A stretch of DNA of 64,000 nt, taken from Flavobacterium tegetincola DSM 22377. GTDB lineage: Bacteria > Bacteroidota > Bacteroidia > Flavobacteriales > Flavobacteriaceae. Position numbers and translations under genes: made by a program. The notes beneath the pieces were generated by a model. The model did no database searches. It saw only the letters and a program-made list of their open reading frames with translations, and was not told the DNA's origin. Below, piece by piece: positions 43,366-52,698 of this stretch (its first letter is position 1; the number at the start of each line of letters is the position of its first letter). Location of the stretch: positions 1 through 64,000 of the forward strand of contig NZ_AUDN01000024.1 in NCBI RefSeq assembly GCF_000425485.1, given 5' to 3'.

Positions 43366-44544
43366 ATGAAAGAAATACTTTCCCTATCAGAAGCACAAAA
43401 GATAGTGTTGCTTTCCCAACGCGTTTTGCCAAATACAGTAAACGGAACTGCGATAGATACTACGCTGGCCAGTATTGAACATCTTGGTTATGTGCAAATA
43501 GATACCATATCTGCTATTCAGCGTGCCCATCATCATACGTTGTGGAATAGAAATCCTGCATACGAACTTTCTCATATTGATACCTTAATTGAATCTAAAC
43601 AACTATTCGAATATTGGTCGCATGCTGCAGCATATCTGCCGATGCGCGACTATAAGTATTCGCTTCCCCGTAAAGAGGCTATTCTAAAAAACGAACAAAG
43701 CCACTGGTTTCAGAAAGATGTCAAACTAATGGATACGATACTAAAACGTATAGAAAACGAAGGACCTTTAATGGCAAAAGACTTTGAACACAAGGCTAAA
43801 CTGGGAGAATGGCAAAGCAAACCCGCAAAACAAGCTTTAGAAAATTTGTTTATGCAAGGCGATTTGATGATTTCGAGTCGGAAGAATTTTCATAAAGTGT
43901 ATGACCTAACGGAACGCGTCCTACCCAACAACATTGATACTACTTGTCCTAGTCAGCAACAACATATCCGGTTTTTAATTACAAGCTATTTAAGGGCCAA
44001 TGGTATTGGTCAAGCGAGTGAAATAGCCTATTTACTTAAAAACACCAAAACAGTTGTCGCTTCCGAATTAAAGGAGATGCATTCAAACAATGAATTAGTG
44101 CAACTAAGTGTAAACGGAGAACTATATTACGCCTTTCCTGACACTTTGAATTTGGTAAATACCCCTATCAAAAGTCAGCTGAAAATTCTATCTCCTTTTG
44201 ATAATTTATTAATTCAGCGCAAACGCATGCAGCACTTATTTGATTTTGAATACAAAATTGAATGTTATACTCCCGAAGCGAAACGTAAATACGGCTATTT
44301 TTCATCACCCGTATTATGGGAAGGTAAATTAGTGGCCAGAATGGATTGTAAGGCTGATAGAAAGAGTGCAACGCTTCATATTCATCATTTGTTTTTTGAA
44401 GAAAATTTTTCTTTTAATGATGCGTTTAAAGTTGCCTTTTCAAAAGAGATAGCAGCATTCAAACGTTTTAATGATTGCTCAGAGGTTAAAATTCACAAAA
44501 CGACACCAAGTGCGTTACTTCAAACAATACAATCCATTTCTTAG
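43366..44544 (+). CDS. YcaQ-family (AlkZ-like) DNA glycosylase, winged-helix protein
   Basis: 392 residues of the HTH_42 family. Catalytic QxD motif QIDT (Q44-D46), then RAHHHTLWNR (53-62) and YWSHAAAYLPM. YcaQ/AlkZ proteins excise bulky alkylated bases and unhook interstrand crosslinks. The ATG at 43366 is the first codon after the direct repeat. It is first in a small group with a membrane protein and a TfoX-like protein. Confidence 0.87.
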   Translation: MKEILSLSEAQKIVLLSQRVLPNTVNGTAIDTTLASIEHLGYVQIDTISAIQRAHHHTLWNRNPAYELSHIDTLIESKQLFEYWSHAAAYLPMRDYKYSLPRKEAILKNEQSHWFQKDVKLMDTILKRIENEGPLMAKDFEHKAKLGEWQSKPAKQALENLFMQGDLMISSRKNFHKVYDLTERVLPNNIDTTCPSQQQHIRFLITSYLRANGIGQASEIAYLLKNTKTVVASELKEMHSNNELVQLSVNGELYYAFPDTLNLVNTPIKSQLKILSPFDNLLIQRKRMQHLFDFEYKIECYTPEAKRKYGYFSSPVLWEGKLVARMDCKADRKSATLHIHHLFFEENFSFNDAFKVAFSKEIAAFKRFNDCSEVKIHKTTPSALLQTIQSIS

Positions 44545-44577
44545 CAAATAGCAATGTTTATTTTCCTTCATTTTATC

Positions 44578-44585
44578 TAACTTTG
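44578..44585 (+). promoter_or_regulatory. -7 box for the membrane protein gene
   Basis: TAACTTTG 26 bp before the ATG at 44611, fitting the Bacteroidota consensus TAnnTTTG. The -33 TTG is weak. Confidence 0.5.
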
Positions 44586-44610
44586 TGTGCAATGTAAATA
44601 CAGCATCACC

Positions 44611-45045
44611 ATGGAAAATAAAGTTTTTAATTTGAAACAATTTGTTATTATCACTCTAATAACCAGCATTTGGATACATATTGCAGAAGTAGCAAGAGCT
44701 ATGTTTGTTGCCTTCCCCTTGATAGAAAAATTCTTTGCAGGCAGAATACCAATTGGCGCAATGGAAGTGAGTAATGCCTTGATTTGGGGAATTTGGGATA
44801 CTTTATTGTCTGTAATTTTAGTATTTATATTTTGGCTTTGTTCCGTTGCTTTTGGGAATAACTTAAAGTCAATTATTATTTCAGGTACAATTACTGCTTT
44901 TGCAACCATTGGTATTTTCTGGATTGCCAGTGTCAATTCAGGATTGGGAGCGTGGAGTGCGGCTGCTATTATATTCCCCATCGCTTGGGCAGAGATGATT
45001 ATTGGAGCTTGGATAGCGTCAAAACTGTATTCAAAAAATAAATAA
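44611..45045 (+). CDS. Four-helix membrane protein, function unknown
   Basis: 144 residues from the ATG at 44611; an upstream GTG would place the start inside the promoter. Four hydrophobic segments (about 9-29, 50-75, 84-107, 113-138). I do not recognise the family. Two bp before the TfoX-like gene, so co-transcribed with it. Confidence 0.7.
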   Translation: MENKVFNLKQFVIITLITSIWIHIAEVARAMFVAFPLIEKFFAGRIPIGAMEVSNALIWGIWDTLLSVILVFIFWLCSVAFGNNLKSIIISGTITAFATIGIFWIASVNSGLGAWSAAAIIFPIAWAEMIIGAWIASKLYSKNK

Positions 45046-45047
45046 AA

Positions 45048-45389
45048 ATGGCTGTTTCAAAGGATTTTACACAATTTGTTCTGGACCAATTATCGGGTTG
45101 GAGTAATGTGCATATCAATAAAATGTTTGGTTGTGTTGCATTGTACCAGGATGATTTAGCTTTTGGAATTATTGCAAGCGATATGGTTTATCTGAAAGTA
45201 GATGACACCAATAAGGCTAAATTTATTGAATCAGGTTCGGTTCCATTAAAACCTTTTAAAAGTAATGCAACCGTGCTTTCATTTTACAGTATTCCAGCTG
45301 CTATATTAGAAGATTCTGAGGCGTTTATTAGATGGGCAAAAGAATCATTGGAAATAAAAAAAAACGAAACAAATAAAGTCGAAAAATAG
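45048..45389 (+). CDS. TfoX N-terminal-domain protein
   Basis: 113 residues, one TfoX_N domain (NVHINKMFGCVALYQDDLAF, then DMVYLKVDD and FYSIPAAILEDSEAF). Members are small DNA- or protein-binding regulators linked to competence in other groups; stand-alone N-domains are of unknown role. Overlaps no other gene; co-transcribed with the membrane gene at 44611. Confidence 0.8.
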   Translation: MAVSKDFTQFVLDQLSGWSNVHINKMFGCVALYQDDLAFGIIASDMVYLKVDDTNKAKFIESGSVPLKPFKSNATVLSFYSIPAAILEDSEAFIRWAKESLEIKKNETNKVEK

Positions 45390-45440
45390 TGAAAATTAAA
45401 ACTATTGTGGCTTAGTAAGGATAAGTATGCGTGAGTGCCA

Positions 45441-45526
45441 TTCTTCCAGAATGACAAACTAGGTAGATTTTCTTTGCGTTCCATGGGATGCCTATAAGTG
45501 CCAAAACTTAAATGTTATTCTATTTA
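45441..45526 (+). repeat. Direct repeat flanking the YcaQ module, right copy
   Basis: Partner of 43241-43327. Includes the small palindrome ATTCTTCCAGAAT at its left end. Confidence 0.7.
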
Positions 45527-45654
45527 TTGTCCTCAAATAGGTTTGAACTAAAAATAGAATAAGCAAAAACTACCAAATTCCGCAATACGCATACAACGAA
45601 AAGTAATTAGTATACAGCTACAAGATATAATTCGTCTAATTTTGTCCTAAATAA

Positions 45655-46800
45655 ATGAAGAACAGAAATTTGAAACGAATTATAAAAAGAATCATGATAC
45701 CAACGCTCCTAATAATTAGCCTTTTGGTAGTTGTATATTTGGCTTTTACCAACTTCTATCCCAATTTTGGAGGAAATGTTTCGAAAGAAAAACAGCTCGT
45801 GTACCAAAAATCGGCACAATACAAAAACGGTAAATTTAATAATACCAATGCCGTTCCCAAAGAACTTAGCTTTTCGGAAAAGTTGGATGTGGCTTATTAT
45901 TTTTTTACTACCAAAGTAGAAAATGGCCGCCCAAAAGAAGATTTGAAAGTCCAAAAAATCGATTCGATTGACGTAGCCGATTACAAAGGCAAAGCACGAT
46001 TGGTATGGTTTGGACATTCGGCTTTCTTGTTACAAATAGAAGGCAAAACGATTTTGTTAGACCCTATGTTTGGTAAAGTCGCGGCACCACATCCATTATT
46101 AGGAGCGGACCGTTTTAATGCTGAATTACCAATTGCCATCGAAAAATTACCGCATATTGATGCCGTGATTTTTTCTCACGACCATTACGACCACTTGGAT
46201 TATGAAACGGTGATGAAAATAAAAGATAAAACCACGCATTTTTTTTCGCCATTAGGAGTTGGAGAACACTTAAAAGCCTGGGGAATTCCAGCTTCCAAAA
46301 TATCAGAACTCGATTGGTGGGATGAAATTCAATTCGAAACACTAACTTTGATTTGTACCCCTGCTCAACATTTTTCGGGTCGAAAGTTAAACAACGGTCA
46401 AAGTACCTTGTGGAGTTCTTGGGTAATTCAGTCCAAAAACGACAACCTTTATTTTAGTGGAGACAGCGGTTATGCATCGCATTTCAAAGAGATCGGCGAT
46501 AAATACGGTCCTTTTGATTTGGCTTTAATGGAATGTGGTCAATACGACAACAAATGGTCAGACATACACATGATGCCCGAAGAAACTGCTCAAGCAGGTA
46601 TAGATGTTCAGGCCAAAAAGATCATGCCTATTCACTGGGGAGGTTTCAAACTAGCAATGCACGATTGGAAAGATCCAATAAAGCGCGTTCAGGCCAAAGC
46701 CAAAGAACTCCATTTGGAAGTGATTACGCCAAAAATTGGACAAGAGATTTTGATAAACACTACAAGTGAAATTTACGATAGTTGGTGGGAAAATTTATAA
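45655..46800 (+). CDS. MBL-fold metal-dependent hydrolase (NAPE-PLD/UlaG-like)
   Basis: 381 residues: N-terminal membrane anchor (about 12-32), then a metallo-beta-lactamase fold with WFGHSAFLLQ and the HxHxDH motif SHDHYDHLD (H175, H177, H180). Later HWGGF supplies a third metal His. Closest to N-acyl-phosphatidylethanolamine phospholipase D-like hydrolases; the true substrate is unknown. A -7 box TAATTTTG lies at 45637-45644. Followed after 15 bp by an AraC regulator. Confidence 0.87.
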   Translation: MKNRNLKRIIKRIMIPTLLIISLLVVVYLAFTNFYPNFGGNVSKEKQLVYQKSAQYKNGKFNNTNAVPKELSFSEKLDVAYYFFTTKVENGRPKEDLKVQKIDSIDVADYKGKARLVWFGHSAFLLQIEGKTILLDPMFGKVAAPHPLLGADRFNAELPIAIEKLPHIDAVIFSHDHYDHLDYETVMKIKDKTTHFFSPLGVGEHLKAWGIPASKISELDWWDEIQFETLTLICTPAQHFSGRKLNNGQSTLWSSWVIQSKNDNLYFSGDSGYASHFKEIGDKYGPFDLALMECGQYDNKWSDIHMMPEETAQAGIDVQAKKIMPIHWGGFKLAMHDWKDPIKRVQAKAKELHLEVITPKIGQEILINTTSEIYDSWWENL

Positions 46801-46815
46801 TTTAATTCGAAAGAC

Positions 46816-47730
46816 ATGAAGGAAATCATCACCATAAATACCATTTCAGAATTACATGCTTTTTTTGGTATGTCAAAGCCAAAACATCCATTGGTTTCGG
46901 TAGTTCGTTTGGCGAAAGAGCTGAAAGATTTAGAAATTGAAAAATTTAAATATGCTGTAGGCTTGTACCAAATTAGCTTAAAAGACAATTGTCCTTTTAC
47001 CATCACCAATTACGGCAGAAACTCCTATGATTACCAAGAGGGTTCAATGGTTTTTATGGCTCCGAATCAAGTTTTGGAAGTCGAAAAACAAAATGTAAAT
47101 CGTGAAGATACCGGTTGGAGCATTGTCTTTCACCCGGATTTAATTCGAAAATCAGCATTAGGAAAGAAGATTGAGCAGTATTCTTTTTTTGGATATGCAT
47201 CTAATGAAGCGTTGCATCTTTCGGACGAAGAACGAAAAACGGTAACTGAAATTGCAGAAAAAATCGAACGCGAATACAACAGTAATATCGATACACACAG
47301 TCAAACGCTAATTATTTCGAACTTAGAATTGTTGCTCAATTACTGCGTCCGATTTTATGACCGTCAATTTTTTACCAGAACCAACTTGAATCAGGATTTT
47401 GTCACCCAATTTGAACAAGTTTTGAAAACGTATTATCATTCGAATCAACAAATTAAATTAGGGATTCCAACGGTGCAATATTGCGGAGAAGCGATGAACA
47501 TGTCGCCAAAATATTTGAGTGATTTATTGCGAAAAGAAACCGGCAAAAGTACCCAAGACCATATTCATCAATTTATTATTGAAAAGGCTAAAAATCAATT
47601 GCTGAATTCCAATACGAGTGCCAGTGAAATCGCTTATGCCTTGGGATTTGAATATCCGCAATACTTTAGTAAAATGTTCAAAAAGAAAACGGCTATGAGT
47701 CCAAACGAGTACAGACAGAGCTTGAATTAA
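46816..47730 (+). CDS. AraC-family transcriptional regulator
   Basis: 304 residues. N-terminal ligand domain (ITNYGRNSYDYQEGSMVFMA) and AraC helix-turn-helix pair (AMNMSPKYLSDLLRKETGKS, then YPQYFSKMFKKKTAMSPNEY). It lies 155 bp before the broken SDR gene, the usual regulator/target pairing in Bacteroidota, and 15 bp after the hydrolase. Confidence 0.88.
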   Translation: MKEIITINTISELHAFFGMSKPKHPLVSVVRLAKELKDLEIEKFKYAVGLYQISLKDNCPFTITNYGRNSYDYQEGSMVFMAPNQVLEVEKQNVNREDTGWSIVFHPDLIRKSALGKKIEQYSFFGYASNEALHLSDEERKTVTEIAEKIEREYNSNIDTHSQTLIISNLELLLNYCVRFYDRQFFTRTNLNQDFVTQFEQVLKTYYHSNQQIKLGIPTVQYCGEAMNMSPKYLSDLLRKETGKSTQDHIHQFIIEKAKNQLLNSNTSASEIAYALGFEYPQYFSKMFKKKTAMSPNEYRQSLN

Positions 47731-47885
47731 GCAGCGTTCGGTTTGAATACACCTAAATAATATGGTTATTACTATAATTAATTTATGCTTTTGCCTCTTA
47801 TAAATAGGCATCAGTATAGCTGATTATTGCCAAACATTAACCAAAAATTCTTAGCAAGTAAAACAAAAAATAAAACAATACTATT

Positions 47886-48698
47886 ATGAGTAAAACAATT
47901 TTTATCACAGGAGCTTCCTCTGGTTTAGGAAAAGCTACGGCTTTGCTTTTTGCAAAACACAACTGGAATGTAATCGCTACTATGATAAAACCAGAAAACG
48001 AAACAGCACTTGCTGAAGTAGCAAACATAACGCTCTTGCCATTAGATGTTACCAATGTTGCCCAAATCGAGGGAACGGTAAATAAGGCCTTGGGACTTGG
48101 TAAAATTGATGTTGTTTTTAATAATGCAGGTTACGGACTTGCAGGGCCATTTGAAGGAGCAACAGATGACCAATTAACGAACCAATTGAACACTAATCTT
48201 TTAGGTGTCATGCTTGTTACACAGCAGTTTTTGCCGCATTTTAGAGAAAACAAAGCAGGTACTTTTATAACAACCACTTCTATAGGAGGTTTGATTACCT
48301 TGCCTTTTAACTCCGTTTATCACGCTACAAAATAGGCTTTGGAAGGATTTAGCCTAAGTTTGGCATTCGAACTAAAAGAATTTGGAATAACGGTGAAAAC
48401 AGTTTCACCAGGCGGAATTGCTACCGATTTTGCAGGTCGTTCTTTGGTAATGACACAACATGAAGCGTATAATAAACAGATGAACAAAGTTTTGTCGGTT
48501 TTTATGGACCCCGAAAGAGCCAAAGAGTATTCGACACCTGAACAAATTGCAGCTGTAGTTTATGAAGCCGCAACTGATGGCAAATCTACTTTGAGATATG
48601 TGGCAGGAACAGATGCCAAGCAAATGTATGCACAACGAATTGCCGTTGGCGAAGAAGCATTTAGACAAGGAATAGAAGATGTTTTTTATAAAGAATAA
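47886..48698 (+). pseudogene. Short-chain dehydrogenase with an in-frame stop just after the catalytic YxxxK
   Basis: 270-codon frame: TGASSGLGKATALLF (8-22), NNAGYGLAG, catalytic Ser in TTSIGG, and YHATK directly followed by TAG (48333-48335). The frame then continues ALEGFSLSLAFELKEFG and on to 48698. Intact SDRs have W (TGG) at this place (YHATKWALEG), so a single G-to-A change explains it. The product stops right after the active-site Lys and should not fold. No frameshift elsewhere. Confidence 0.87.
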
Positions 48699-48725
48699 GT
48701 AATGAAATGCCACCAAAAGAAATGT
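48584..48725 (+). repeat. SDR 3'-end direct repeat, left copy
   Basis: About 140 bp covering the last about 38 codons of the SDR gene plus its terminator start; partner of 49915-50056 at about 90% by eye. The two copies flank the AbiEii-type pair. Confidence 0.8.
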
Positions 48726-48738
48726 TCTATGGTGGCAA
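48709..48738 (+). terminator. Terminator after the SDR gene
   Basis: TGCCACCA / TGGTGGCA with a 14-nt loop, followed by AAAAATTG. The T-run is weak. Confidence 0.5.
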
Positions 48739-48790
48739 AAATTGCAACTTCAATCGGACAAAAGTAATAGTTTTTTTTGTACTCTAAATT

Positions 48791-49558
48791 TTATTTAATT
48801 TTTATTCCGATCGGACCAGGAAAGTCTTTCCCTATATGTGTGAACAATTTTCTGACTTTGGAACGCCAACTAATTTTACTTTCTATCCAACTTTTGTTCC
48901 CCTCAATAATTTTAATGTGATCGTGAGAGTGCATTGGTAAATTTCTTGAAGTTGTATTTTTATCAAATTTTAAAAGCAATTCTGGAAACTCTATTGGAGA
49001 TTGATTGTCATTGAGGTCAAAAATAGTTCTGTCTTGTTCTTTGTTGAATTTTATTCTCTTTACCATTAATACTTCAAACAAATCTATTAATGGAATTTCA
49101 TCGGTAATGAAATCTAAATCGTAGATGTCTTTTTTGGCAAAGCGATTTGATGCACTTATCAATTTGAATATACCAATGTCTTTTTTTGAAAGTACTTTAA
49201 TTCCGTCTTTAATCTCTATTTGATACAGGTTTTTCATATTTTGCAGTAACTCTACTTTTATAGTTTCTCCTTCTGGGGTATCTATAAAAAATCGAATGAA
49301 ACAAAACTGGTCGTTAATATCACAAGGATCATCAAAGTTTCTAGCGCTTTTACCAAATACTTTCTTCACATCTTCTTCTATCATTTTAAAACCTTGTTTA
49401 CCCACTATTCCTGAGCAAAACAAGTCAATATCTTCGGAAATGCGATGGTTGAACTGCAATGCTAAATTAGTACCGCCACCTAAAGAAAACTCTGAAATTG
49501 ATGGTATGCTTTGCAATTGAGAAATAATTTTGATAATTGCTGGAGAAACTGCTTTCAT
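48791..49558 (-). CDS. AbiEii/AbiGii-type nucleotidyltransferase (toxin-like)
   Basis: 255 residues of the AbiEii nucleotidyltransferase family. The nucleotidyl-transferase GG..D.D motif appears as FSLGGGTNLALQFNHRISED followed by IDLF (about 24-47). Later KDIYDLDFITDEIPLIDLFE is typical of the family. AbiEii-type toxins block translation by modifying tRNA or bind GTP. It follows a 95-aa partner by 3 bp, fitting an antitoxin-first operon. Confidence 0.83.
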   Translation of the reverse strand: MKAVSPAIIKIISQLQSIPSISEFSLGGGTNLALQFNHRISEDIDLFCSGIVGKQGFKMIEEDVKKVFGKSARNFDDPCDINDQFCFIRFFIDTPEGETIKVELLQNMKNLYQIEIKDGIKVLSKKDIGIFKLISASNRFAKKDIYDLDFITDEIPLIDLFEVLMVKRIKFNKEQDRTIFDLNDNQSPIEFPELLLKFDKNTTSRNLPMHSHDHIKIIEGNKSWIESKISWRSKVRKLFTHIGKDFPGPIGIKIK

Positions 49559-49561
49559 TTT

Positions 49562-49849
49562 TTATAACGAAAAGCGAACGAATGGTTCAACATTGTATCG
49601 TTTTGCCACTAACAAACAAATTTTATTGCTGACATTTTCGGTAGTTTGTTTTAGATATTTTACAATCATTTTGGATGAATATAAACTTTCTAACTTTTTA
49701 ATATCCTCCTCAAAAGTATCTGGAGTTGTAGCGTACAAAGCTCTAGGGATTATAATTTCCTTGTCTCTTGAAAGATTAAGTTTATTATAGTCCATATCCC
49801 AAAATAAGTGTTTAGGAAAAATAGATGCTATGTTTACTGATTTGTTCAC
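49562..49849 (-). CDS. Probable partner of the AbiEii-type toxin (DUF6922-like)
   Basis: 95 residues; phrase IFPKHLFWDMDYNKLNLSRD and PRALYATTPDTFEEDIKKLE, as in the short proteins (DUF6922 type) encoded before AbiEii nucleotidyltransferases in Bacteroidota. No helix-turn-helix like AbiEi is seen, so it may be an antitoxin of another kind. Three bases upstream of the nucleotidyltransferase gene. Confidence 0.7.
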   Translation of the reverse strand: MNKSVNIASIFPKHLFWDMDYNKLNLSRDKEIIIPRALYATTPDTFEEDIKKLESLYSSKMIVKYLKQTTENVSNKICLLVAKRYNVEPFVRFSL

Positions 49850-49914
49850 TATGCAAAAGTAGTTATTTTGTACTATTTTGATGCAGGAAGTTTAGAAAAA
49901 TTTGATTGTTTGAA

Positions 49915-50031
49915 AAATCTACCTTAAGATATGTGGCTGGAACAGATGCCAAGCAAATGTATGCACAACGAATTGCCGTTGGCGAAGAAGCATTTAGACA
50001 AGGAATAGAAGAAGCTTTTTATAAAAAATAA
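49915..50031 (+). pseudogene. 3'-end fragment of an SDR gene
   Basis: Encodes LRYVAGTDAKQMYAQRIAVG and the C-terminus EEAFYKK, nearly the same as the end of the SDR at 48698 (which ends EDVFYKE). Nothing precedes it but the AbiEii-pair promoter side, so it is a cut-off duplicate of the SDR 3' end. The 49850-50137 gap holds only this. Confidence 0.8.
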
Positions 50032-50056
50032 GAAATGAAATGCCACCAAAAACAAT
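49915..50056 (+). repeat. SDR 3'-end direct repeat, right copy
   Basis: Partner of 48584-48725. Lies just beyond the AbiEii-type pair. Confidence 0.8.
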
Positions 50057-50137
50057 ACTATTTGGAGGCATTTTTATTGAAAATACATTTGAAAGGACTG
50101 TCACTATAAATTGCCTTTCCAATTAAATACTATTATA

Positions 50138-51304
50138 CTAAAATAACCCGTTCAACACACTCTGCTTTATTCCAATCTTTTTGGGGTCAAAGTCCATCTT
50201 ATTCTGCAATAAAGTGACGTATACCGACCTGAAATCAATCTCGTGCTTCAAATCGCCTTTGTCTAGGTTGGACAAATTGGGATTGTTTCCAAGTACTTTT
50301 CCTCTTGTACTTCCGCCAATGACAAACATCGGAGCTGCTGTTCCGTGGTCGGTTCCGCTGCCGTTGTCTTTGACGCGTCGGCCAAATTCCGAGAATACCA
50401 CAATCGTGACGTTTTGCAGCAGTTTGGCTTGCTTCATGTCTTTGTAAAAACCTGCTAAAGCATCGTTCAGTTCGGTTAAATTTCTATTGTGCAAAATCAA
50501 CTGATTGTCGTGGGTATCGTAGCCGTTTTGTGAAGTATAGTAGACTTTTGAATTCAAATTCCCTTTTACCAATCGGGCAATCCACTCGAGGTTTTTACCC
50601 AAATTGGTTTTCGGGTAGCTGACTTCAGCGGTTGATTTTGCCAAGGCTTTCTGGATTTCTGCTGAACCTTCCGTCACCGAATTGGCTATTTTTCGCACAA
50701 AATCCAATTGGGGATTTTCGGAAAGTTGGAGGGCATCCTCTTTGTCCTTATTGATTTTAAAACGGTTCGGGTCTTTGACCGTTATGGAATTAGGCTCCTC
50801 CCCTTTCAACGCCAAATTATCAATGCTGTCGAGGTTGATTCCAGCTGTAGGTTCGTGGTCGTGGCATTGCAAATCCAAGTATTTTCCGAGCCAGCCGTTG
50901 GTTCCGTATTGGTTACTGTCGCTTCCGGTTTGCCAAATCTCTTGACTTCGAAAATGCGAACGCACAGGCTCTGGATAGCCTACGTTTTGCACTACACTCA
51001 AATCGCCATTTTGTTGCATGGCTGCAAAATCTTTCAAAGCAGGATGAAAACCCATTCCGTTTGTCTTTCCCACAATCACGTCTTTGGCAAGTGCAATTTT
51101 TGGTCGCAAATCATAATACATCGGGTTTTCGTACGGAATGAACGTATTCAAGCCGTCGTTTCCACCGTTGAGTTGGATGAAAACCATGCATTGTTCACCC
51201 ACAACCAAGTTCGGTTGGTTGCCAAAAGCGTGTAGAAAGTTGGGCAAAAGCAAAGAACCTCCTGTAAAAGTACCTGTTAGGGATAAAAAGTTACGTCTGT
51301 TCAT
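50138..51304 (-). CDS. DUF1501 family protein (sulfatase-like fold, Tat signal)
   Basis: 388 residues. N-terminus MNRRNFLSLTGTFTGGSLLL has a twin-arginine motif, so export by Tat is likely. The rest fits DUF1501 (QLNGGNDGLNTFIPYENPMY, FSEFGRRVKDNGSGTDHGT with a metal-like His/Asp pattern of the alkaline phosphatase superfamily). Enzymatic role not established. Two bases after the DUF1800 gene, the usual pair in Bacteroidota. Confidence 0.9.
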   Translation of the reverse strand: MNRRNFLSLTGTFTGGSLLLPNFLHAFGNQPNLVVGEQCMVFIQLNGGNDGLNTFIPYENPMYYDLRPKIALAKDVIVGKTNGMGFHPALKDFAAMQQNGDLSVVQNVGYPEPVRSHFRSQEIWQTGSDSNQYGTNGWLGKYLDLQCHDHEPTAGINLDSIDNLALKGEEPNSITVKDPNRFKINKDKEDALQLSENPQLDFVRKIANSVTEGSAEIQKALAKSTAEVSYPKTNLGKNLEWIARLVKGNLNSKVYYTSQNGYDTHDNQLILHNRNLTELNDALAGFYKDMKQAKLLQNVTIVVFSEFGRRVKDNGSGTDHGTAAPMFVIGGSTRGKVLGNNPNLSNLDKGDLKHEIDFRSVYVTLLQNKMDFDPKKIGIKQSVLNGLF

Positions 51305-51306
51305 AA

Positions 51307-52698
51307 TTAGATGAGTTGAAATTCAGGTCGTTTTACCATCGCGTTAAACAATCGAAGGACGGCATTTTCTGCTCCTTCGCTTTTGGGATTAAAATCGTAT
51401 TTGAGTATAGTTTCAAAATCAGTTTGCATCTCGGCATCGTTTTGAAACAATAAGCGGTTTTGCAGTTCAGAAATAATGGTTTTATTGGTTCCTGATGCGT
51501 CAAAGTTTAGTGCAATATCGAGTCGTTTACTTGCTTTATTTTGCATCATTTCATTTTCTTCCACCTTATTATTCTGACCTAAATTTTTTCCGTTGCAAAG
51601 TAAATCAGCAGCTGTGTTCCGTTGTAAATATACTTGAGATGAAAGCCATTCCTTTCCGCCGTTCCAGCCTTTTACATTCGGTTGACCAAATAAATCCATG
51701 CCTTGCTGTTTTAAAAAAGCGAGCATTAAACGTGCATTCATTTTGTCAATATGCAATTCATCTTGCAATTGCAAAACATACACCAATGGGTCTTTTATTT
51801 TTGAACCTGCCGTATTTTTGGCGTATTCTTCGGCAAACATTTTTTGCAAAAGGGGTTGGATTTCGTAGTCCACTTTCCGCAAATAATCGCCGTAATACTT
51901 CACCAATTCTTCCGAAGGAGCGTCGTAAATAAACCATTTCAATAATTTTCGGGTAATCAAATAAGGAGCGGATTTCTGTTCAAAAATGATGTCAATTAAT
52001 TCATCAGCTTTAAACGTTCCTTTTTGCCCGAAATAGGTAATTGGGTCGTTGTCTTGTTGAAATTTACGATATAAAGCTTCTGATTCGCCCAAACCTAAAC
52101 CGGCTAATCCTTTTGCACCGTTTTTAATGTCCTCTTCGGTGTAATTGCCAATGCCGAGTGTGAATAATTCCAGCAATTCCCTACTTAAGTTTTCATTAAT
52201 TTTGCCTTTTCGGTTGTCCACATTGTCCAAGTAACGTACCATGGCATTCGACTTTACGATTTGTTTGGTCAATGTCTTGAAATTGCCAAAAGCATTTTCC
52301 CTTAAAATCTGATTGTGTTGAAAAATCCAATGATTGACTTTTACTTTTTGAAAGGTGGATACATAATGGTTGTGCCAAAAACACGTCATTTTCTCTCTCA
52401 GGGGGAATTCCTCCGACGTCATTTTCTCCATCCACCAAATTTTCATTTCTTGCGAAACTTGGTTTTCTTTCTTCCGCATCTCTTGACCTTCTTCAGCCGA
52501 TTGACCTTTAAGTTGCTGCCGAATTGCTTTTAACTCTTCTAAAGTTCTCGGGCTGTCCTTTAAAAATGAAGGAACAACAGCATCGAATTTGGTTTTGAAA
52601 GAGGCATTTAAAAACCGCTCTAAGCCAAGAGATTCTATTTTTTGGGCTTCCTTATTGGAAAATCCCAAGCGTAACGACCATAGTGAGGCTGGTTTCAT
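51307..52698 (-). CDS. DUF1800 family protein
   Basis: 463 residues, helical, with family phrases MTCFWHNHYVSTFQKVK, NLSRELLELFTLGIGNYTEE and APYLITRKLLKWFIYD. No signal peptide is visible, although family members are often exported. Always found beside DUF1501; here it is first in the two-gene operon. Function unknown, perhaps a large-protein or polysaccharide processing complex. Confidence 0.9.
   Translation of the reverse strand: MKPASLWSLRLGFSNKEAQKIESLGLERFLNASFKTKFDAVVPSFLKDSPRTLEELKAIRQQLKGQSAEEGQEMRKKENQVSQEMKIWWMEKMTSEEFPLREKMTCFWHNHYVSTFQKVKVNHWIFQHNQILRENAFGNFKTLTKQIVKSNAMVRYLDNVDNRKGKINENLSRELLELFTLGIGNYTEEDIKNGAKGLAGLGLGESEALYRKFQQDNDPITYFGQKGTFKADELIDIIFEQKSAPYLITRKLLKWFIYDAPSEELVKYYGDYLRKVDYEIQPLLQKMFAEEYAKNTAGSKIKDPLVYVLQLQDELHIDKMNARLMLAFLKQQGMDLFGQPNVKGWNGGKEWLSSQVYLQRNTAADLLCNGKNLGQNNKVEENEMMQNKASKRLDIALNFDASGTNKTIISELQNRLLFQNDAEMQTDFETILKYDFNPKSEGAENAVLRLFNAMVKRPEFQLI

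Noticed and set aside
48333..48335. Selenocysteine or pyrrolysine recoding at the TAG
   Set aside because: SDRs have Trp here, there is no recoding element, and a single-base nonsense change is simpler.
50708..51235. A 175-residue plus-strand frame
   Set aside because: Antisense to the DUF1501 gene with no family features.
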